Positions 1 to 13,502 are shown, counted from the stretch's first letter. The stretch is DNA of 40,000 nt from Chondrilla cf. caribensis (GCA_964020155.1 OZ026554.1:1971747-2011746), one strand, 5' to 3'. The notes: generated from the letters alone by a model not told the origin. Translations and numbers: made by a program.

Positions 1-2287
1 GCAATTGACAGTTCTCTATGAGTGTCCATGATTAATTTTCCCTTATGGAAACTAACACCTAACAAGGTGAATTTCATCTGACAAACTATTAAATCACTGG
101 ATTTATGCTGAACCAGCTGAAAATAGACCGAAGTCCTATTTTGATGGCAACCAGTGATTACCTCCCAGTCATCCAAATCATCAAAAACGAACCACAGACA
201 GCTGTTTCACTCTCATTTGAGCTCATCAGTGTGGTTCACCCTGTACATCAGCTGGATGACTGTCCTCATCATTCTGACACACAAGTAAACACTTGTGGTC
301 TTCATGATAAGTGAGGATGGAGGCTTACAGTCAGGGTGTGACTGCGTGCTCTGATGGTTAGGGAAGGTTTATTGCAAAATAAGCCGGTGCAAGGCCTAAG
401 ATTGACAAATTGTATCACTGGATTTATGCTGATCCAGCTAAAAATAGACCAAAGTCTCTTTTGGCGGGGGGATTGAAGTCCTATTTTGCATGATGGCAAC
501 CAGTGATTTCCTCCTAGTCATGAGCTCAAATGAGAGTGAAACAGTCCTTTACATATTGGGCAACTTACAGATAAATAACTCAATGCTCAGTTGAGTCTTT
601 CAGAATAGTGGCACCCTCTACATTCATTAGCAGGCCAGAGTAAAATTCCAGCCATGGCTACATTATCAGTCACAAATCACCTTTGATTCTGTACATTTTA
701 AGGGGTTCCCACATACATACGTAGGTTAAGCCCAATTAAGAGATCAATCTAGGGCTGCATGGGATTGAGACTAGATTTTGATCAGTTATCAGGTAATCCA
801 GGTGTACTATGCTAAGACAACCTTTGCCATGTACAGGTTTTAATGCCTCTGGCTAATAAATGCACAGATTTCTGCACTTTCACTGTTGTTTGTGGCTTTG
901 GATTCTGAATAAGAACCTGATTTTCTGTCCTTTGTAGAAGCATACAAACACAAAATTATCCAAATTGACACTTGTGGAAGTTTCTCAGACTGTGAAATGG
1001 AGGAAAATCAAAAAAAGATACTTCTACTATATAGTGATTTAGAATGCATGTACTAACATTATCATTCACTGAATCAGATGTGTAAATTCCTTTATTTTGC
1101 AGTCCGGAAACTTACATAAGTGTAAATTAGAATAGTTTGTGTCAGTATGCAGGTACAAAGGACAGGAAGTCAGGTTTCCATTTGGAATCCAAAACGGAAA
1201 GGCCTATAATAGTGCATTCTAGTCGCTGACCGTGGCCGAATTCGCCATTTCCTCGCTCCTCAATTAGCTGAATATGTTGACGGTTCGCGCAGAAATTGTT
1301 AGGAGACATGTATAGGGGCATGCAGTGATGTTTTCGTTCTTATCCAGCAGAAATGAAAAAAATTAAGCTACCCCGGACGAATTCCTATTACTCCCTACCG
1401 AATTCACTACTGACGTGTAATTGCCGAGAATAAAGAATTGGACTAAATAAGAATGAATTGGAGCGCAAAAGCTTTGCCGAACGTTATAATTTCAGATAGA
1501 AGCTACAAACAGAATCTTAAAATCCAAGTCCAAGTGCTTTTCAATTGTTCTCCCCAACGATTGCAACCCACTACCAGCAAGAGGAAAGCACCTGCCAATG
1601 CACCAGATGGAAACTTGTGAAAGGACGTGTGGAGAAGTCTTGCTGTTGGATGTACAGCCGGGAACATGGAGCACAGTGGTGTGGCATATTTACAATCAGT
1701 TGAGAAATGTATAGAATACGTATGTACAGTTTGGAGAATCTCCTTTCACGCAGGCAAAATATAAGGTCAGAAGAAATAACAATCATATCTAAGCACATGT
1801 GGACTATTCTTCGACTCTACACGAGACAGCAAAATATATCCATTGTTTACACATACAACTTTGCATACACTTATTAAGACGTGCATCTATTACCACAGCT
1901 ATACGGCGATCACGAGGGAATTTAACACCGGTATATCACATACCGCTGAACTAATTCAGCTTTTTTCCAGATCTACAAGCACTTCGATAAGCTAGCCATC
2001 ATTTCAGCTGTTCAGCGTTCAAATCGTCGGGAGTTTTTCCACCCAGGCTAGAGCCAGGAATGTCCTTTTTCGACAATCGGTATGTGGTCCCCATAGTAAA
2101 TCCTACCCATGACACCCTTCGCGACCATTTCCGTTTTTCATGACGTTAATGCGCAATCGGTCTATTTGACTGTGTACTTTCTTATCGCTCCGTAACGCCA
2201 TTTGGTGACTTCATGAATGCTTAACCGGTCAACAGGAGGATTGAAGAGTAGGTACTGTATATTGTATTTGAACCTCGCCAAATTCAC
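1..2287 (-). other. Gene A intron 1 (3' part lies outside the window)
   Basis: This stretch follows the exon 1 donor of gene A and runs off the left edge, so A exon 2 is not in the window. Bases 1-1490 are a paralogous copy of intron 1 of C (13891-15430), and shorter homologous starts occur in D (about 23175), E (about 31499) and F (about 37706). An internal partial duplication is visible: the block at about 89-170 recurs, diverged, at about 410-510. From about 1505 to 2160 the sequence departs from the other copies and carries a THAP/SAP-like relic. I see no other gene here. Confidence 0.7.
1545..2085 (-). pseudogene. Broken THAP-domain and SAP-like fragment (mobile-element derived)
   Basis: Read on the minus strand, about 2075-1935 gives PGSSLGGKTPDDLNAEQLK, then a stop, then WLAYRSACRSGKK, and after a one-base shift AELVQR. 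This resembles the SAP-like helix pair (L-x-W-L-x-x-R-G-x-x-x-x-G-K-K-x-E-L) common in transposon-related animal proteins. Further on, a Met codon at 1687 begins MPHHCAPC. After a one-base shift it reads VPGCTSNSKTSPH, and after another shift SFHKFPSG. The C-x-x-C, VPGC and SFHKFP pattern is that of a THAP zinc finger. At least three frameshifts and one stop make it non-functional. The block replaces the corresponding sequence of C intron 1 (about 15443-15690), so it is probably an insertion or replacement specific to this copy. The family call is from memory of motifs, not from a search. Confidence 0.5.
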
Positions 2288-2486
2288 CTTTCGATTCAAG
2301 TGGCTCCAGTCTTTTCTCCAAATGCTCTATCTTATGGTGAAGTGACTTGATTTCTTCTTGCGACTCCTTCACTTTGTTTTCAAGTTGTGAAAATTCCTTT
2401 TGCAAATCAGTGATCCCCCCAATACTGGTAGTCACCACACAGCACAAAAGAGCCACTTGTAGAAAGAGCTGAATGCTTGGATTCAT
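2288..2486 (-). CDS. Gene A exon 1: signal peptide plus coiled coil of an N-coil collagen
   Basis: This is the first coding exon of a secreted collagen; exon 2 is beyond the left edge. The Met at 2486 starts a hydrophobic signal peptide (core VALLCCVVTTSIGG, residues 11-24). About 42 residues of heptad coil follow (hydrophobic positions in ITDLQKEF, LENKV, IKSLHHKI, LEKRLEPL). The exon stops after residue 66 at the phase-1 donor AAG|GTGAAT, the same position as in C, D, E and F. The frame continues open upstream of this Met in A, but it is broken by a stop in E and shifted in C. The MNPS Met is therefore the better start. The conserved 199-bp length argues that A is intact at this end. Confidence 0.8.
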
Positions 2487-2796
2487 AACTATAGCTCCAG
2501 TCACTACTCTCAGTGGTGGTTTGTGGTAACCCAACAGAGCAGTCTGTTTTGAAAGTCCACTTCTAATGATATTCATATATGTTGCACTTATAATGATATT
2601 CATAGTGCATTCCTAGGTATGCTTAATGTATAACCGTGTTTGGGTACTTTCCATTAATATCCACAGGGAATGGGAATTGATGTGGGAATTTCATCCCCCC
2701 CACCACATGAATGTGGGATCATTATTATAGTAATGCTGCTGTGATGTAAACAAGTTATTCATGTGTGTGTGTGGGGGGGGGGGGCGTGTTTTGGTG

Positions 2797-2803
2797 TTAT
2801 ATA
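2797..2803 (-). promoter_or_regulatory. Possible TATA box of gene A
   Basis: The minus strand reads CTATATAAC, 311 bases upstream of the A start codon and abutting a (CA)n tract. The same motif in the same place occurs in C (16313-16319). In F it is replaced by a 30-bp TA run. If used, it implies a 5' UTR of roughly 280 nt. Transcription start is not visible from sequence. Confidence 0.35.
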
Positions 2804-2860
2804 GTGTGTGTGTGTGTATGTGTGTGTGTGTGTGTGTGTATGTGTGTGTGTGTGTGTGTG
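2804..2860 (+). repeat. (TG)n microsatellite upstream of gene A
   Basis: Nearly pure TG dinucleotides with two TATG interruptions. The tract lies directly upstream of the TATA-like motif of A, where C, D, E and F also carry TG tracts. A run of twelve G (2773-2784) precedes it. Confidence 0.9.
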
Positions 2861-2889
2861 GTTATTTTTGTTTTTCAATGCCTACATAG

Positions 2890-3100
2890 TTGCAGTAATG
2901 GGTACCTGGAGGTCTTCCCATAATGTAATTTGCCCATTGGTAGGTTTGACTGAATCCTTAAAAAACATTCACTTCTGTATCTTCAACATCTAGTATTCCC
3001 TGATGACTAGAATTTCCTTGTAGTCCTAGTAGATCCAGTATCTTCACCATTTCCTTGTTCCTTGTCAAGACGAGAATGTCCTTGTGGGCATAGAAGTTCT
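2890..3100 (-). pseudogene. Fossil collagen-like exon, copy 1
   Basis: The minus strand contains the family block (VKPTNWQ-type segment, then degenerate Gly-X-Y coding) seen also at about 4078, 9955, 16420, 17515, 25380, 33755 and 39580. Stops and frameshifts prevent a collagen product. This copy lies upstream of gene A exon 1 and would be a leftover of an older gene 3' end or a locus-specific repeat. Confidence 0.4.
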
Positions 3101-4077
3101 GAGTATGCATCGTCCAATCTATTTTCTCACTCCTCAATCAGCCATATGTTATCGTGGCTGAGAAAGGTCACACGCATGAGCTGAGAAAAGATGCTATGGC
3201 CAGGGTACATACATGACTATTGTGGGAAGGAGAAGATTATTACAATTGTGTATGGGAAATTTCCAGGGCTAGTACAATTGTGTATGCAGTATAATCCTTG
3301 AAATTCCATCACTAGGTGGCATTGTGTGCATAAAAATTGTGTGCATGGGTCTCAGCCATCCAGGGTCTTTGCTAAGAGAGCTAAGAGTCTCCTGGATGTG
3401 TGCCTACTTTTTTTAGCAGCTGCACTAATGATGATTTGCTGCCATTTTTTGGTATTAGTGCTGAGGATCCTTGTATAATCATAGATCTTCTATGGCAAAA
3501 ATCAATCGAATTTAGGTGTATTTTTGGCAAATAACAGCTAAATGCATATCATTTTGAAGCTTGACTTGTAAGCAATGTGGTAGAAGCATAATGCACCATT
3601 TTTCATATGTACATAACATATTTTTCTATATTAATTGTTTTACATATTCGTACACTGTGGGAGGATTTGATTGTGTACGGTAGGTGCAAATTGTAATTAC
3701 TTTTACCTTGAGATGTGGCAGAGCCTAAACAGTTGAAGTGAATTTTTGTACATGTAACAAAGACGTGAATCGGAATGACATTTGACAGAAGTAGTTTTAT
3801 CTTTTTGTATGAAGTGTTATTATTACAGTATTCTTAAGGTTGGGGATCATATACATTCTTAGTAATACTTGGGAGTGCTGTAAGTATATCTATTTAGTAT
3901 AAATTGTATTTAGTATAATACAGCTTACCTATCATCTCAAATTCTACATTGTTCACACTATACTCACAGAACACATGTAAAAACAATGCATGCTACTGCC
4001 TTAATTGCCTTATGCCTTTATTGTACTTATATTATTGTTATGGCTATTGTTGTTTTGCAACTCCTGCATAGTTGCAC
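3101..4077. other. A/B spacer, no gene seen
   Basis: AT-rich spacer homologous to 16640-17515 in the C/D spacer, with small indels. It shares landmarks such as the ACATTCTTAGTAATACTT segment with about 17318 and 33550. No open frame of note. Confidence 0.6.
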
Positions 4078-4330
4078 TAATGAATAACTGTAGGTCTTCC
4101 CATAATGTAATTTGCAATTAGTAGGTTTGACTGAATCCTTAAAAAGCATTCACTTGTGTATCTTCAACATATCCCAGTGCTCCTGGTTGTCTAGAAGTTC
4201 CTTGTAGTCCTAGTAGATCCAGTATCTCCAACATCTCCTGGTTCCTTGTCAAGACGAGAAGGTTCTTGTGGTCCTTGTGACTCTTTTAACACATCATTTG
4301 ATTTCCAGGATGTCCTTGTGACCGTCTTTC
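4078..4330 (-). pseudogene. Fossil collagen-like exon, copy 2
   Basis: The minus strand reads TRTSWKSNDVLKESQGPQEP, then SRLDKEPGDVGDTGSTRTTR and a stop. A one-base shift restores GLQGTSRQPGALGYVEDTQ. The Gly-X-Y periodicity on both sides of the shift shows a decayed collagen segment. The same shift is present in the 33755 copy, so decay preceded duplication. It lies about 1.6 kb upstream of gene A exon 1. Confidence 0.45.
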
Positions 4331-5036
4331 TCTTTTCATATGGCTTTATGAGCATCTGTACATGTTGTCTATTTCATGTTACAGGAACTAAAGCATATGT
4401 AGTGTACAGAGGGTTTCATACCAGTAAAATAATTACGTGCAATAGCAGAAGTTGAAAATTAATAGTATGCACATGGCATTGACTGCATAAGGTCTCTAGC
4501 ATCATCATATAATTACCACAGTAGCATCAGTCGTTGATTTAAGCATTATAACAAGGTTGTTTTATGTTTTGACAGTAATAAGAATCAACCCTTAGGAACA
4601 AAATGCTATTGTCTTTGGAAATCTTTTGGATTGTCTCTGAAGGTATATCGCCGTCTTTCAAAGTAGTTTGCTTTCTTCAAAAAGCTGTTTGGATGTTGAT
4701 ATTGATATTGATATTGATATTATTAACTTTAAGCAGGAATTGTCCCATCAGCTAAAGATGGTCTACCTGGGAGCCCTGCATAACATGTACATAGTACTTA
4801 ATAACAAGCAATGTTCAGTTATTCAAAACTCATACTATCTAATAATTCATATTCTAAAATGGCACTACAGTACAATGAGTTAGCACTAATTACATCTGGT
4901 CTTAAACAGTAATAACTTCCTGAAGGCCTTCAAATCAGAATGTTGAAATCACTTTGAAAGTAAATGAAGCATAATATTATATAAACATACACAGATAAAG
5001 AATTAAGCATTTATTATTGCATGTTTTTGTGCATGC
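4331..5036. other. A/B spacer, no gene seen
   Basis: Homologous to about 17800-18390 upstream of D's block. It contains a short (TTGATA)n array at 4696-4721 found only in this copy. No gene recognised. Confidence 0.55.
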
Positions 5037-5064
5037 GTGTGTGTGTCTGTGTGTGTGTGTGTGT

Positions 5065-5127
<63 letters not shown>

Positions 5128-5148
5128 CACGCTCGTGTGTATGTGTGT
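5037..5148 (+). repeat. (TG)n microsatellite
   Basis: Long TG tract with a few C or A interruptions. It is at the position equivalent to 18391-18525 in the next block. Both strands give long Val-Cys or His-Thr pseudo-frames that are not genes. Confidence 0.9.
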
Positions 5149-5544
5149 TTACCAAATGCAAATCATTTTCGTATCCATGTAGGAAACACTGAATTGGCCA
5201 CTTTTCTCTCTTAGTGGAGAATTGGTCATTGTTTGGAGGAGAAAGTGAAGATTTAGTTCCACTTTGCTGTATGATTCTGTTACGTTTACATGTTATCAGG
5301 TTTTTCAGCTGCTGACCTAATTCCTCTGATAGAACTGGTGTGAATAGTAATTTTACCAACCTCCATATGCAACACTTAAAAATTGGTGAATATATAGAAT
5401 TCAACCTCACACAATGAACATGTATACATATTTTCCGTAATTAATGCAGTAAACATGATATAGATCATAATTAATAACTTCATGGAATATTAATAAATTG
5501 CCGATAATCATAGTTGACATTATTTTGTTCGTTTCTCCAGAGTT

Positions 5545-5760
5545 ACCATGAACACATTAGGATCCATTACACTCTGCATGTCACATATGCAGTACAAGTG
5601 AAAGTTTGTTAATATGCTCCTGCATGCAAACTTCTATAATTCCATGTGATAAGCATGTGCAAGTATCACATGACAAAGAACACCAAATCTTGTTACATGC
5701 TGCTGATTCAGTCCTTCATGGATTCAATCCACTCATAGTGTAATAGAACCTGATGGTGGA
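5545..5760 (+). repeat. Direct repeat, first copy (second at 7208-7435)
   Basis: The segment beginning GAACACATTAGGAT and ending AACCTGATGGTGG recurs at 7208-7435. A third copy is at about 18715-18912. In the A/B spacer the two copies bracket 1.45 kb holding a MITE, collagen relics and a Helitron-like end, so this spacer has a local duplication. Confidence 0.7.
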
Positions 5761-5769
5761 TTATATGTA

Positions 5770-5945
5770 GTGAATTCTTGTTAATCTGCCACCCCTCTAT
5801 CCACCAAACCTTTCAATCTGCTACAATTGTCCAACATCAATATAATGTACAAGTGCCAATACATATCCAGTTGATCTGCCAAACTCGTTAATCCACCATA
5901 TTATTCTTTGAGAAGGAATAGTGGCAGATTAACGAGTATTCACTG
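5770..5945. mobile_element. pogo/Tigger-like MITE, copy 1
   Basis: A 176-bp element with about 25-bp terminal inverted repeats. The right end, read on the minus strand, starts CAGTGAATACTCGTTAATCT. The left end matches it but has lost the first CA. TA dinucleotides flank both ends (5768-5769, 5946-5947). A second copy with an intact CAGTG left end is at 18922-19099. An unfilled site is visible at about 10565-10590. CAGT termini with a TA target are typical of Tc1/mariner-pogo elements. No coding capacity. Confidence 0.7.
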
Positions 5946-6638
5946 TACACAGTCCACATACATCCTGTTGCCATGCCTGTTATATCGCATGGTTAATTGT
6001 CTTGTTTTAGGTGACCTGTTGGCAACATCTCCAATTTCCATCACTACGAGTATTCAACTTGAAGAGTGCCTTTGGGAAGCAGAAGTGTGACCTCACTATT
6101 GTAGTGAGATGTCTTATTGCAGTCATTTGCATGTGTTTTCAGTGGATAGGGTTGATTTTGTAAAGTGGAATCCATGGAAAATTTCAATGTAATTAATTTT
6201 CGTTTAAGTTTTAATGGGACCAATCTACTATGGTAAAAGCAAGGTTCTGCATGTAGTGCACGCCTAGTTTAAATGGTTACACATTGGCACTCACTCATCT
6301 TACGTTGAACACATGCACCATGCACTATAGTTCATATCTACTATTTTAAAATGGATTTAGTCAATTAGTGATTCAGAAGGAATGTCATTCATATTAACGT
6401 TATGAACAGGTATACTAAAATATGTAGACAAGTGGTTATTGATTGGTCTTACTTTTTCTAATTAATATAATAATGCATTTAGTTATTGTTATAAACTTAG
6501 TCTGTACCTCAATAATAATATTTATAATATATAATATTATATTATATATACATGCATTAAGTTTAATTCTTCTTTCATGTACAAAGAGACTGTTCATGGA
6601 CACTATCTTGTAATATACATTCCTTGTAAATTCTTTAC
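5946..6638. other. A/B spacer, no gene seen
   Basis: AT-rich sequence resembling parts of 19100-19380 and 20105-20400, but in a different order. No coding signal recognised. Confidence 0.5.
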
Positions 6639-6720
6639 ACTAGCTCCTTGAGTTCCTGGAGGTCCTCCTCTACACACCCCTTCACCCCGCTTTCCAATGT
6701 TTCCTTTGGAACTTCTACTT
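6639..6720 (-). pseudogene. Small collagen-like exon relic
   Basis: The minus strand reads SSKGNIGKRGEGV, then CRGGPPGTQGAS, with Gly at mostly three-residue spacing. Homologous relics lie at about 20440-20520 (D), 25890-25945 (E) and 34575-34655 (F), always downstream of the main collagen exon. No convincing splice sites, and the E copy has a stop in this frame. Most likely a vestigial exon. Confidence 0.45.
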
Positions 6721-6862
6721 TCACTAACGGGGTGGATAACAGGCATTAATCTTTATTGAGAATGAAATTGTGAGAAGCATGTTTTGACGCATATTATTAT
6801 GCACATTTTCATCACTACATAAAATTAATCCCTTTCTCATGAAGATCCTATACGGACGAATA

Positions 6863-6890
6863 CGCCCGTAGGGCGGGTAATTCAGCTAGT
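6863..6890 (+). mobile_element. Helitron-like 3' end
   Basis: A perfect stem CGCCC-GTA-GGGCG (6863-6875) is followed after 10 nt by CTAG (6886-6889) and then T. A hairpin plus CTRR before a T is the signature of Helitron 3' ends. It sits exactly where this spacer jumps from sequence like about 20660 to sequence like about 19415. The 5' end (TC) was not located, so the element's extent is unknown. Confidence 0.35.
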
Positions 6891-6999
6891 ATGTAAAACA
6901 CTATGATTGATTTTGAGATTCCTTGTTCAACAACTGAATCATGCAGAAAAAAGTGCTTTGAACTATTATAGATGTGTTGGTTTTGCAATATTTCTGCTC

Positions 7000-7100
7000 A
7001 TGATCACTCTTCATTCCTTGAATGGAATTCCTTGCAATCCTGTCAATCCTAGCGGTCCTCCCACTTTCAACTCTCCTTTCATATCTATGCCCAAGTATAC
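7000..7100 (-). pseudogene. Collagen-like exon relic
   Basis: The minus strand gives MKGELKVGGPLGLTGLQGIP, with collagen-like spacing. A homologous segment is at about 19515-19600. Both are downstream of main collagen exons (B and D) and carry no clear splice sites. Confidence 0.4.
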
Positions 7101-7207
7101 ACAGATGTATCAATATTCATTCCTTGAAGGCAATTCCTTACATAATATCCTGGCTGTCCTGGTGGTCCTCTCAATTTCAATTCTAAGTTCCATTTATTCT
7201 TCAATTT

Positions 7208-7435
7208 AGCATGAACACATTAGGATACCATTACACTTTGCATATCACATAATATACAAGTGAAAGTTTGTTAATATGCTCCTGCATGCAAACCTCTATA
7301 ATAATTATTCCATGCATGTGATAAGCATGTGCACGTATCATATAAAAAAGCACACCAAAACTTACTACATGCTGCTGATTCAGTCCTTCATGGATTCAAT
7401 GAGGATTCGTAGCATAACAGAACCTGATGGTGGAA
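7208..7435 (+). repeat. Direct repeat, second copy (first at 5545-5760)
   Basis: Same segment as 5545-5760 with small indels. It has no MITE at its right end, where the 5545 copy is followed by one. Confidence 0.65.
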
Positions 7436-7849
7436 ACAAACAAACAGATAATCTTTGCATTATAGTAAGATGTAATGTAACTACTGTTACTCTTTGGTTA
7501 TTAACCAGAAATTTTTGTTCTGTATTCAATTACAATACCAGTTTATTAAATAAGTGTTGTCTGAGTGTGTATGTAAGTTGGCATGCTTATCATCATAAGA
7601 GATTGTTTATTATCATAAATGCTTCAGTAGATTCCACTACTCATATGTCTACCTGTTTATAGGTTGTGTGTCGTTATTATTCTTTTTTCTTGATGCAATT
7701 TGCTTGTCTAAGTCTTCACTTAATCTTGAATTGTTTACAACAATTTAGGATTAATAGTAGGAGATTAATTGTTAGCTTCGTTTCTCTTCTTGAATTTTAG
7801 ATTAAAGGTGTGTGAATTTGTTGTCCTTATACATTCTCTGTGATGACGG

Positions 7850-8424
7850 CTACCAAGTCACACTCTGAAGTGGTTTCCCTAGGGGACCTGTACCTCCTTT
7901 CTCCCCTGGCTGTCCTGGAGCCCCATTTTCACCATCTTTTCCATCACGTCCCGGCACTCCTGTGTCTCCTTTCAGTCCTCGTTCACCTTTCTGGTTGTCC
8001 TTTTTCTCCACATTCACTGTTTGGTTCATCACGTGCTTGTGGTCCATTTGGTCCTTGTGGTCCCCTTTTCACCTTGCTTTCCTGGTTTTCCTCTTTTACC
8101 ATCTGTTCCATTTAGTCCAGGAACTCCAGTGCCTCCTTTCGGTCCTGATTCACCTTTTTGTCCATCACTTCCTGCTTGTCCTCTCCACGTTCACCTTTTG
8201 TTCCATTAATTCATATTTCTCCTACTTCACCCTTTCTCCCTTTGTTCCATTAGGTCCAGTTGGATCCTTGGGGTCCTATGCCTCCTTTAGGTCCTGGCAT
8301 TCCTAGATCTCCTCTCTCACGCTTTGTTCCATTTATCCCAAACAATCCCGGTGTTTATCTATCCCATTCAGTCAAGGTGGACAACTGCAACCATCTTGCT
8401 GTCTAGTTCTTTTGAAAAGTTCAT
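7850..8424 (-). pseudogene. Gene B exon 2: broken collagen helix
   Basis: The acceptor AAACAG| at 8424 and the first codons (Asp-Glu-Leu-Phe-Lys-Arg-Thr, then GCSCPP) match the other paralogs. A TGA follows at once where the others have Gly-Pro or Gly-Gln. Frameshifts follow; collagen coding (KGERGLKGDTGVPG and onward) resumes in another frame and ends with GPLGKPLQSVTW and a stop at 7850. The helix is also shorter (about 0.55 kb). About 110 bp after the stop is conserved with D and E. Together with the exon 1 deletion, this marks B as a pseudogene. Confidence 0.8.
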
Positions 8425-8966
8425 CTGTTTGAACAACGAGTTCATGTAATCCAAATTAGCAATGTGGTTATTTATGGATTAGAACAATGTCGTACTGTAT
8501 TCAATGTAGAATAAGGGTTTGTGCATATATCCCTTAAACAACAGAGAGAGCTTCTCCTGTATATTAATACAAGTTCATTTTTGATATAGTTTTTATATGC
8601 AGTTTGAAAGCTCGTTAATAATTACCGTATATAGATAGATAATGATATTATTGATTACTAGTTGTTAGTACTAATTCAGACATAGTTAGAAAGAGGTTTG
8701 TCTGAGCTTGTTAATAAATGTTATACGTAGATAGAGTATGAAATTGATTTGTTGCATAAGATCAACCTATACATGAATTGATGTTGTAATATGTACATCA
8801 ATAATGGTTACACTAACTTACTAGAGTAAATGACCTCGAGGTAATTGAACTAAAATTATCTACTACCTCGGGGGAATTCCATTGGCAACTACTAGCAGCC
8901 GAATTCACTACTGGCGTGCTATACTAAAAGGGACTGAAGACTGTATTTGAATCTCGTCAAATTCAC

Positions 8967-9148
8967 CTTTCTCTTCAAGTGGTTCCAGTCTCTTCTCCAA
9001 CTGTTCTATCATCTGGTGAAGTGACTTGATTTCTTCCTGTGACTCCTTGTGAAAATACCTTTTGCAAATCAGTGATCCCCCCAATACTGGTAGTCACCAA
9101 ACAGCACAAAAGAGCCACATGTAGAAAGACCTGAGTGCTTGGATTCAT
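8967..9148 (-). pseudogene. Gene B exon 1: frameshifted signal peptide and coil
   Basis: The signal peptide (MNPSTQVFLHVALLCCLVTT) is intact. A 17-bp deletion in the coil (182 bp instead of 199) shifts the frame after VFSQ. The remaining coil codons and the donor AAG|GTGAAT are still present out of frame. The intron to exon 2 is only about 540 bp, since the conserved intron block of the paralogs is missing. Confidence 0.8.
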
Positions 9149-9724
9149 GACTGTAGCTCCAGTCACTACTCTCAGTGGTGGTTTGTGGTAACCCAACAGA
9201 GCAGTCTGTTTTGAAAACAGGTCCACTTGTAATGATATTCATAGTGTATTTCTAATGACGTGTAAATGCCGAGAATTAAGAACATGCAGGTCTAAACTTT
9301 AATTGGAGTGCAAAAACTTCGCCGAACGTAATATCTTAAGTGAATGAAGTCACTGAAATGAAAATGGCGCCCAAGGAATTTGAGTGGTGGGGACAACAGT
9401 CCCACGAGTTTCTTTTGTCGATTGAAGTAGCTACCTATTAATGCACGTCCCAAGTAATTCGTACCTGTACATCCACCATTCGATTCACAATGATATTTGA
9501 ACAGCTTGGAATGAGTAACTTCATCAATACAATTGTCAAATCAATAGAAAATAATAGTTATTTGGTACTTTACCGTGTAGTTTCTGGCCGCTCTGGTAAC
9601 GCCGTTTACTGACGTCATACAATGGAGCATAGCCATAACCTCTATGATCGACAGGAGGATAGTCCTGACTAACGGGCATGAATAGTAGGGACTGAAGATT
9701 GTATTTGAATCTTGCCAATTTCGC

Positions 9725-9917
9725 ATTTCACTTCAAGTGGTTCCAGTCTCTTCTTCTTCTATCATCTTTTGGTGAAGTGACTTCTCAATGATTTCTTCTT
9801 GTGACACGACCTTGACTATGTTTTCAAGTTCATTGTCAATCAGTGATCCCCCCCCCCCCCCCAATACTGGTAGTCACCACACATGTACAGCAGAAAGAAT
9901 TGAATTCTTGGATTCAT
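9725..9917 (-). pseudogene. B': degenerate duplicate of exon 1
   Basis: A seventh exon 1 copy, just upstream of B. The Met context, a run of 16 C (where others have six) and several indels destroy the frame. The donor is lost (the GT of AAGGTGAAT has become GC). Conserved intron-type sequence (9260-9720) separates it from B exon 1, so it arose by partial duplication of exon 1 plus the start of the intron. Confidence 0.75.
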
Positions 9918-9954
9918 AACTGTAGCTTCAGTCACTACTCTCAGTGCTTACCCA

Positions 9955-10180
9955 TGATGTAATTTGCCAATTGGTAGGTTTGACTGAAAAACACATTCAC
10001 TTTTGTATCTTTGACATCTAGTACTCCTGAATGTCTAGAAGTTCCTAATAGTCCTATAGCTAGTAGATCCAGTATCTCCACCATTTCCTTGTTCCTTGTC
10101 AAGACAAGAATGTTCTTGCGGTTCTCATGACTCTTTTACCACATCTTTTGATTTCCAGGATGTCCTTATAACTTTAACTA
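9955..10180 (-). pseudogene. Fossil collagen-like exon, copy 3
   Basis: Same block as 4078-4330. The minus frame TSWKSKDVVKES runs into a TGA at once. It lies between C exon 2 and B'. Confidence 0.4.
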
Positions 10181-10407
10181 TAATTTTAAACAATATATAC
10201 AACAATTATATAACTATAATTTTCATGTCCATATTATTATAGTATCTGCATCTGTGCATTCGTCAGTATATATAGCATCAGTAATTGATTTGTGCATTAT
10301 GATAATGTTATTTCATGTTTTGGCAGTGCTAAGAACCAAACTCTTGTTTCAATTACTTTCAGTAGGGTTGAATGGCACAATATTAAGGAATCACACTGTC
10401 AGTTGAA

Positions 10408-10408
<1 letters not shown>

Positions 10409-10464
<56 letters not shown>

Positions 10465-10487
10465 TGCGTGTTGTGTGTGTGTGTGTT
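10409..10487 (+). repeat. (TG)n microsatellite
   Basis: TG repeat of 46 bp followed by interrupted TG sequence, in the spacer downstream of gene C. Confidence 0.9.
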
Positions 10488-10850
10488 GTAAGTATGTTTG
10501 TATATACCTCATTATATATATATATAATATGCATGAAGTTTTGCATTGAACAGAACCAGATGGTGGATTATGTGCACACTGTCTACGTATATCCTGTTGT
10601 TGCCATGCCTGTTATATTGCATTCCATTATTCATGGTATTTATGATAACAATGAAGTCTATTTTCACACAAATGTCAATCTGGTATATTTAACAAAAGTG
10701 TTTTCATATTTGATATAGAAATAGCTCAATAGCAAATTAAGGTGAACCAAATACCAGAAAACAAGCCCTATATAATTAAAGATAAGTCTACAGCACTAAA
10801 TCAGAATTTCACAATATAATTCAGAATATGTTGTACCATCCTTAAGGTCC
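10488..10850. other. 3' flank of gene C, including an unfilled MITE site
   Basis: The sequence after the C stop is conserved with the F 3' flank (about 36000-36310), including the segment with AATTTGCTATTGAGCTATTT on the minus strand. At about 10565-10590 the flanks of the MITE at 5770 are joined without the element. No AATAAA was seen on the minus strand close to the stop. Confidence 0.55.

Positions 10851-13502
<2,652 letters not shown>

Noticed and set aside
2229..2287. Extension of exon 1 through FGEVQIQYTVP to a stop (single-exon short protein)
   Set aside because: The extension differs among paralogs, while the AAG|GTGAAT donor is shared. Joining there continues the coil in frame into exon 2.
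2487..2603. Upstream Met (MNIIxS...) giving a type II membrane collagen
   Set aside because: The frame is open in A, D and F but shifted in C and stopped in E, so it is not maintained across the family.
4246..4455. Plus-strand 69-codon frame (also 33939) as a gene
   Set aside because: Its start is antisense to the fossil collagen block, and the rest varies between copies without codon-level conservation that I can see.
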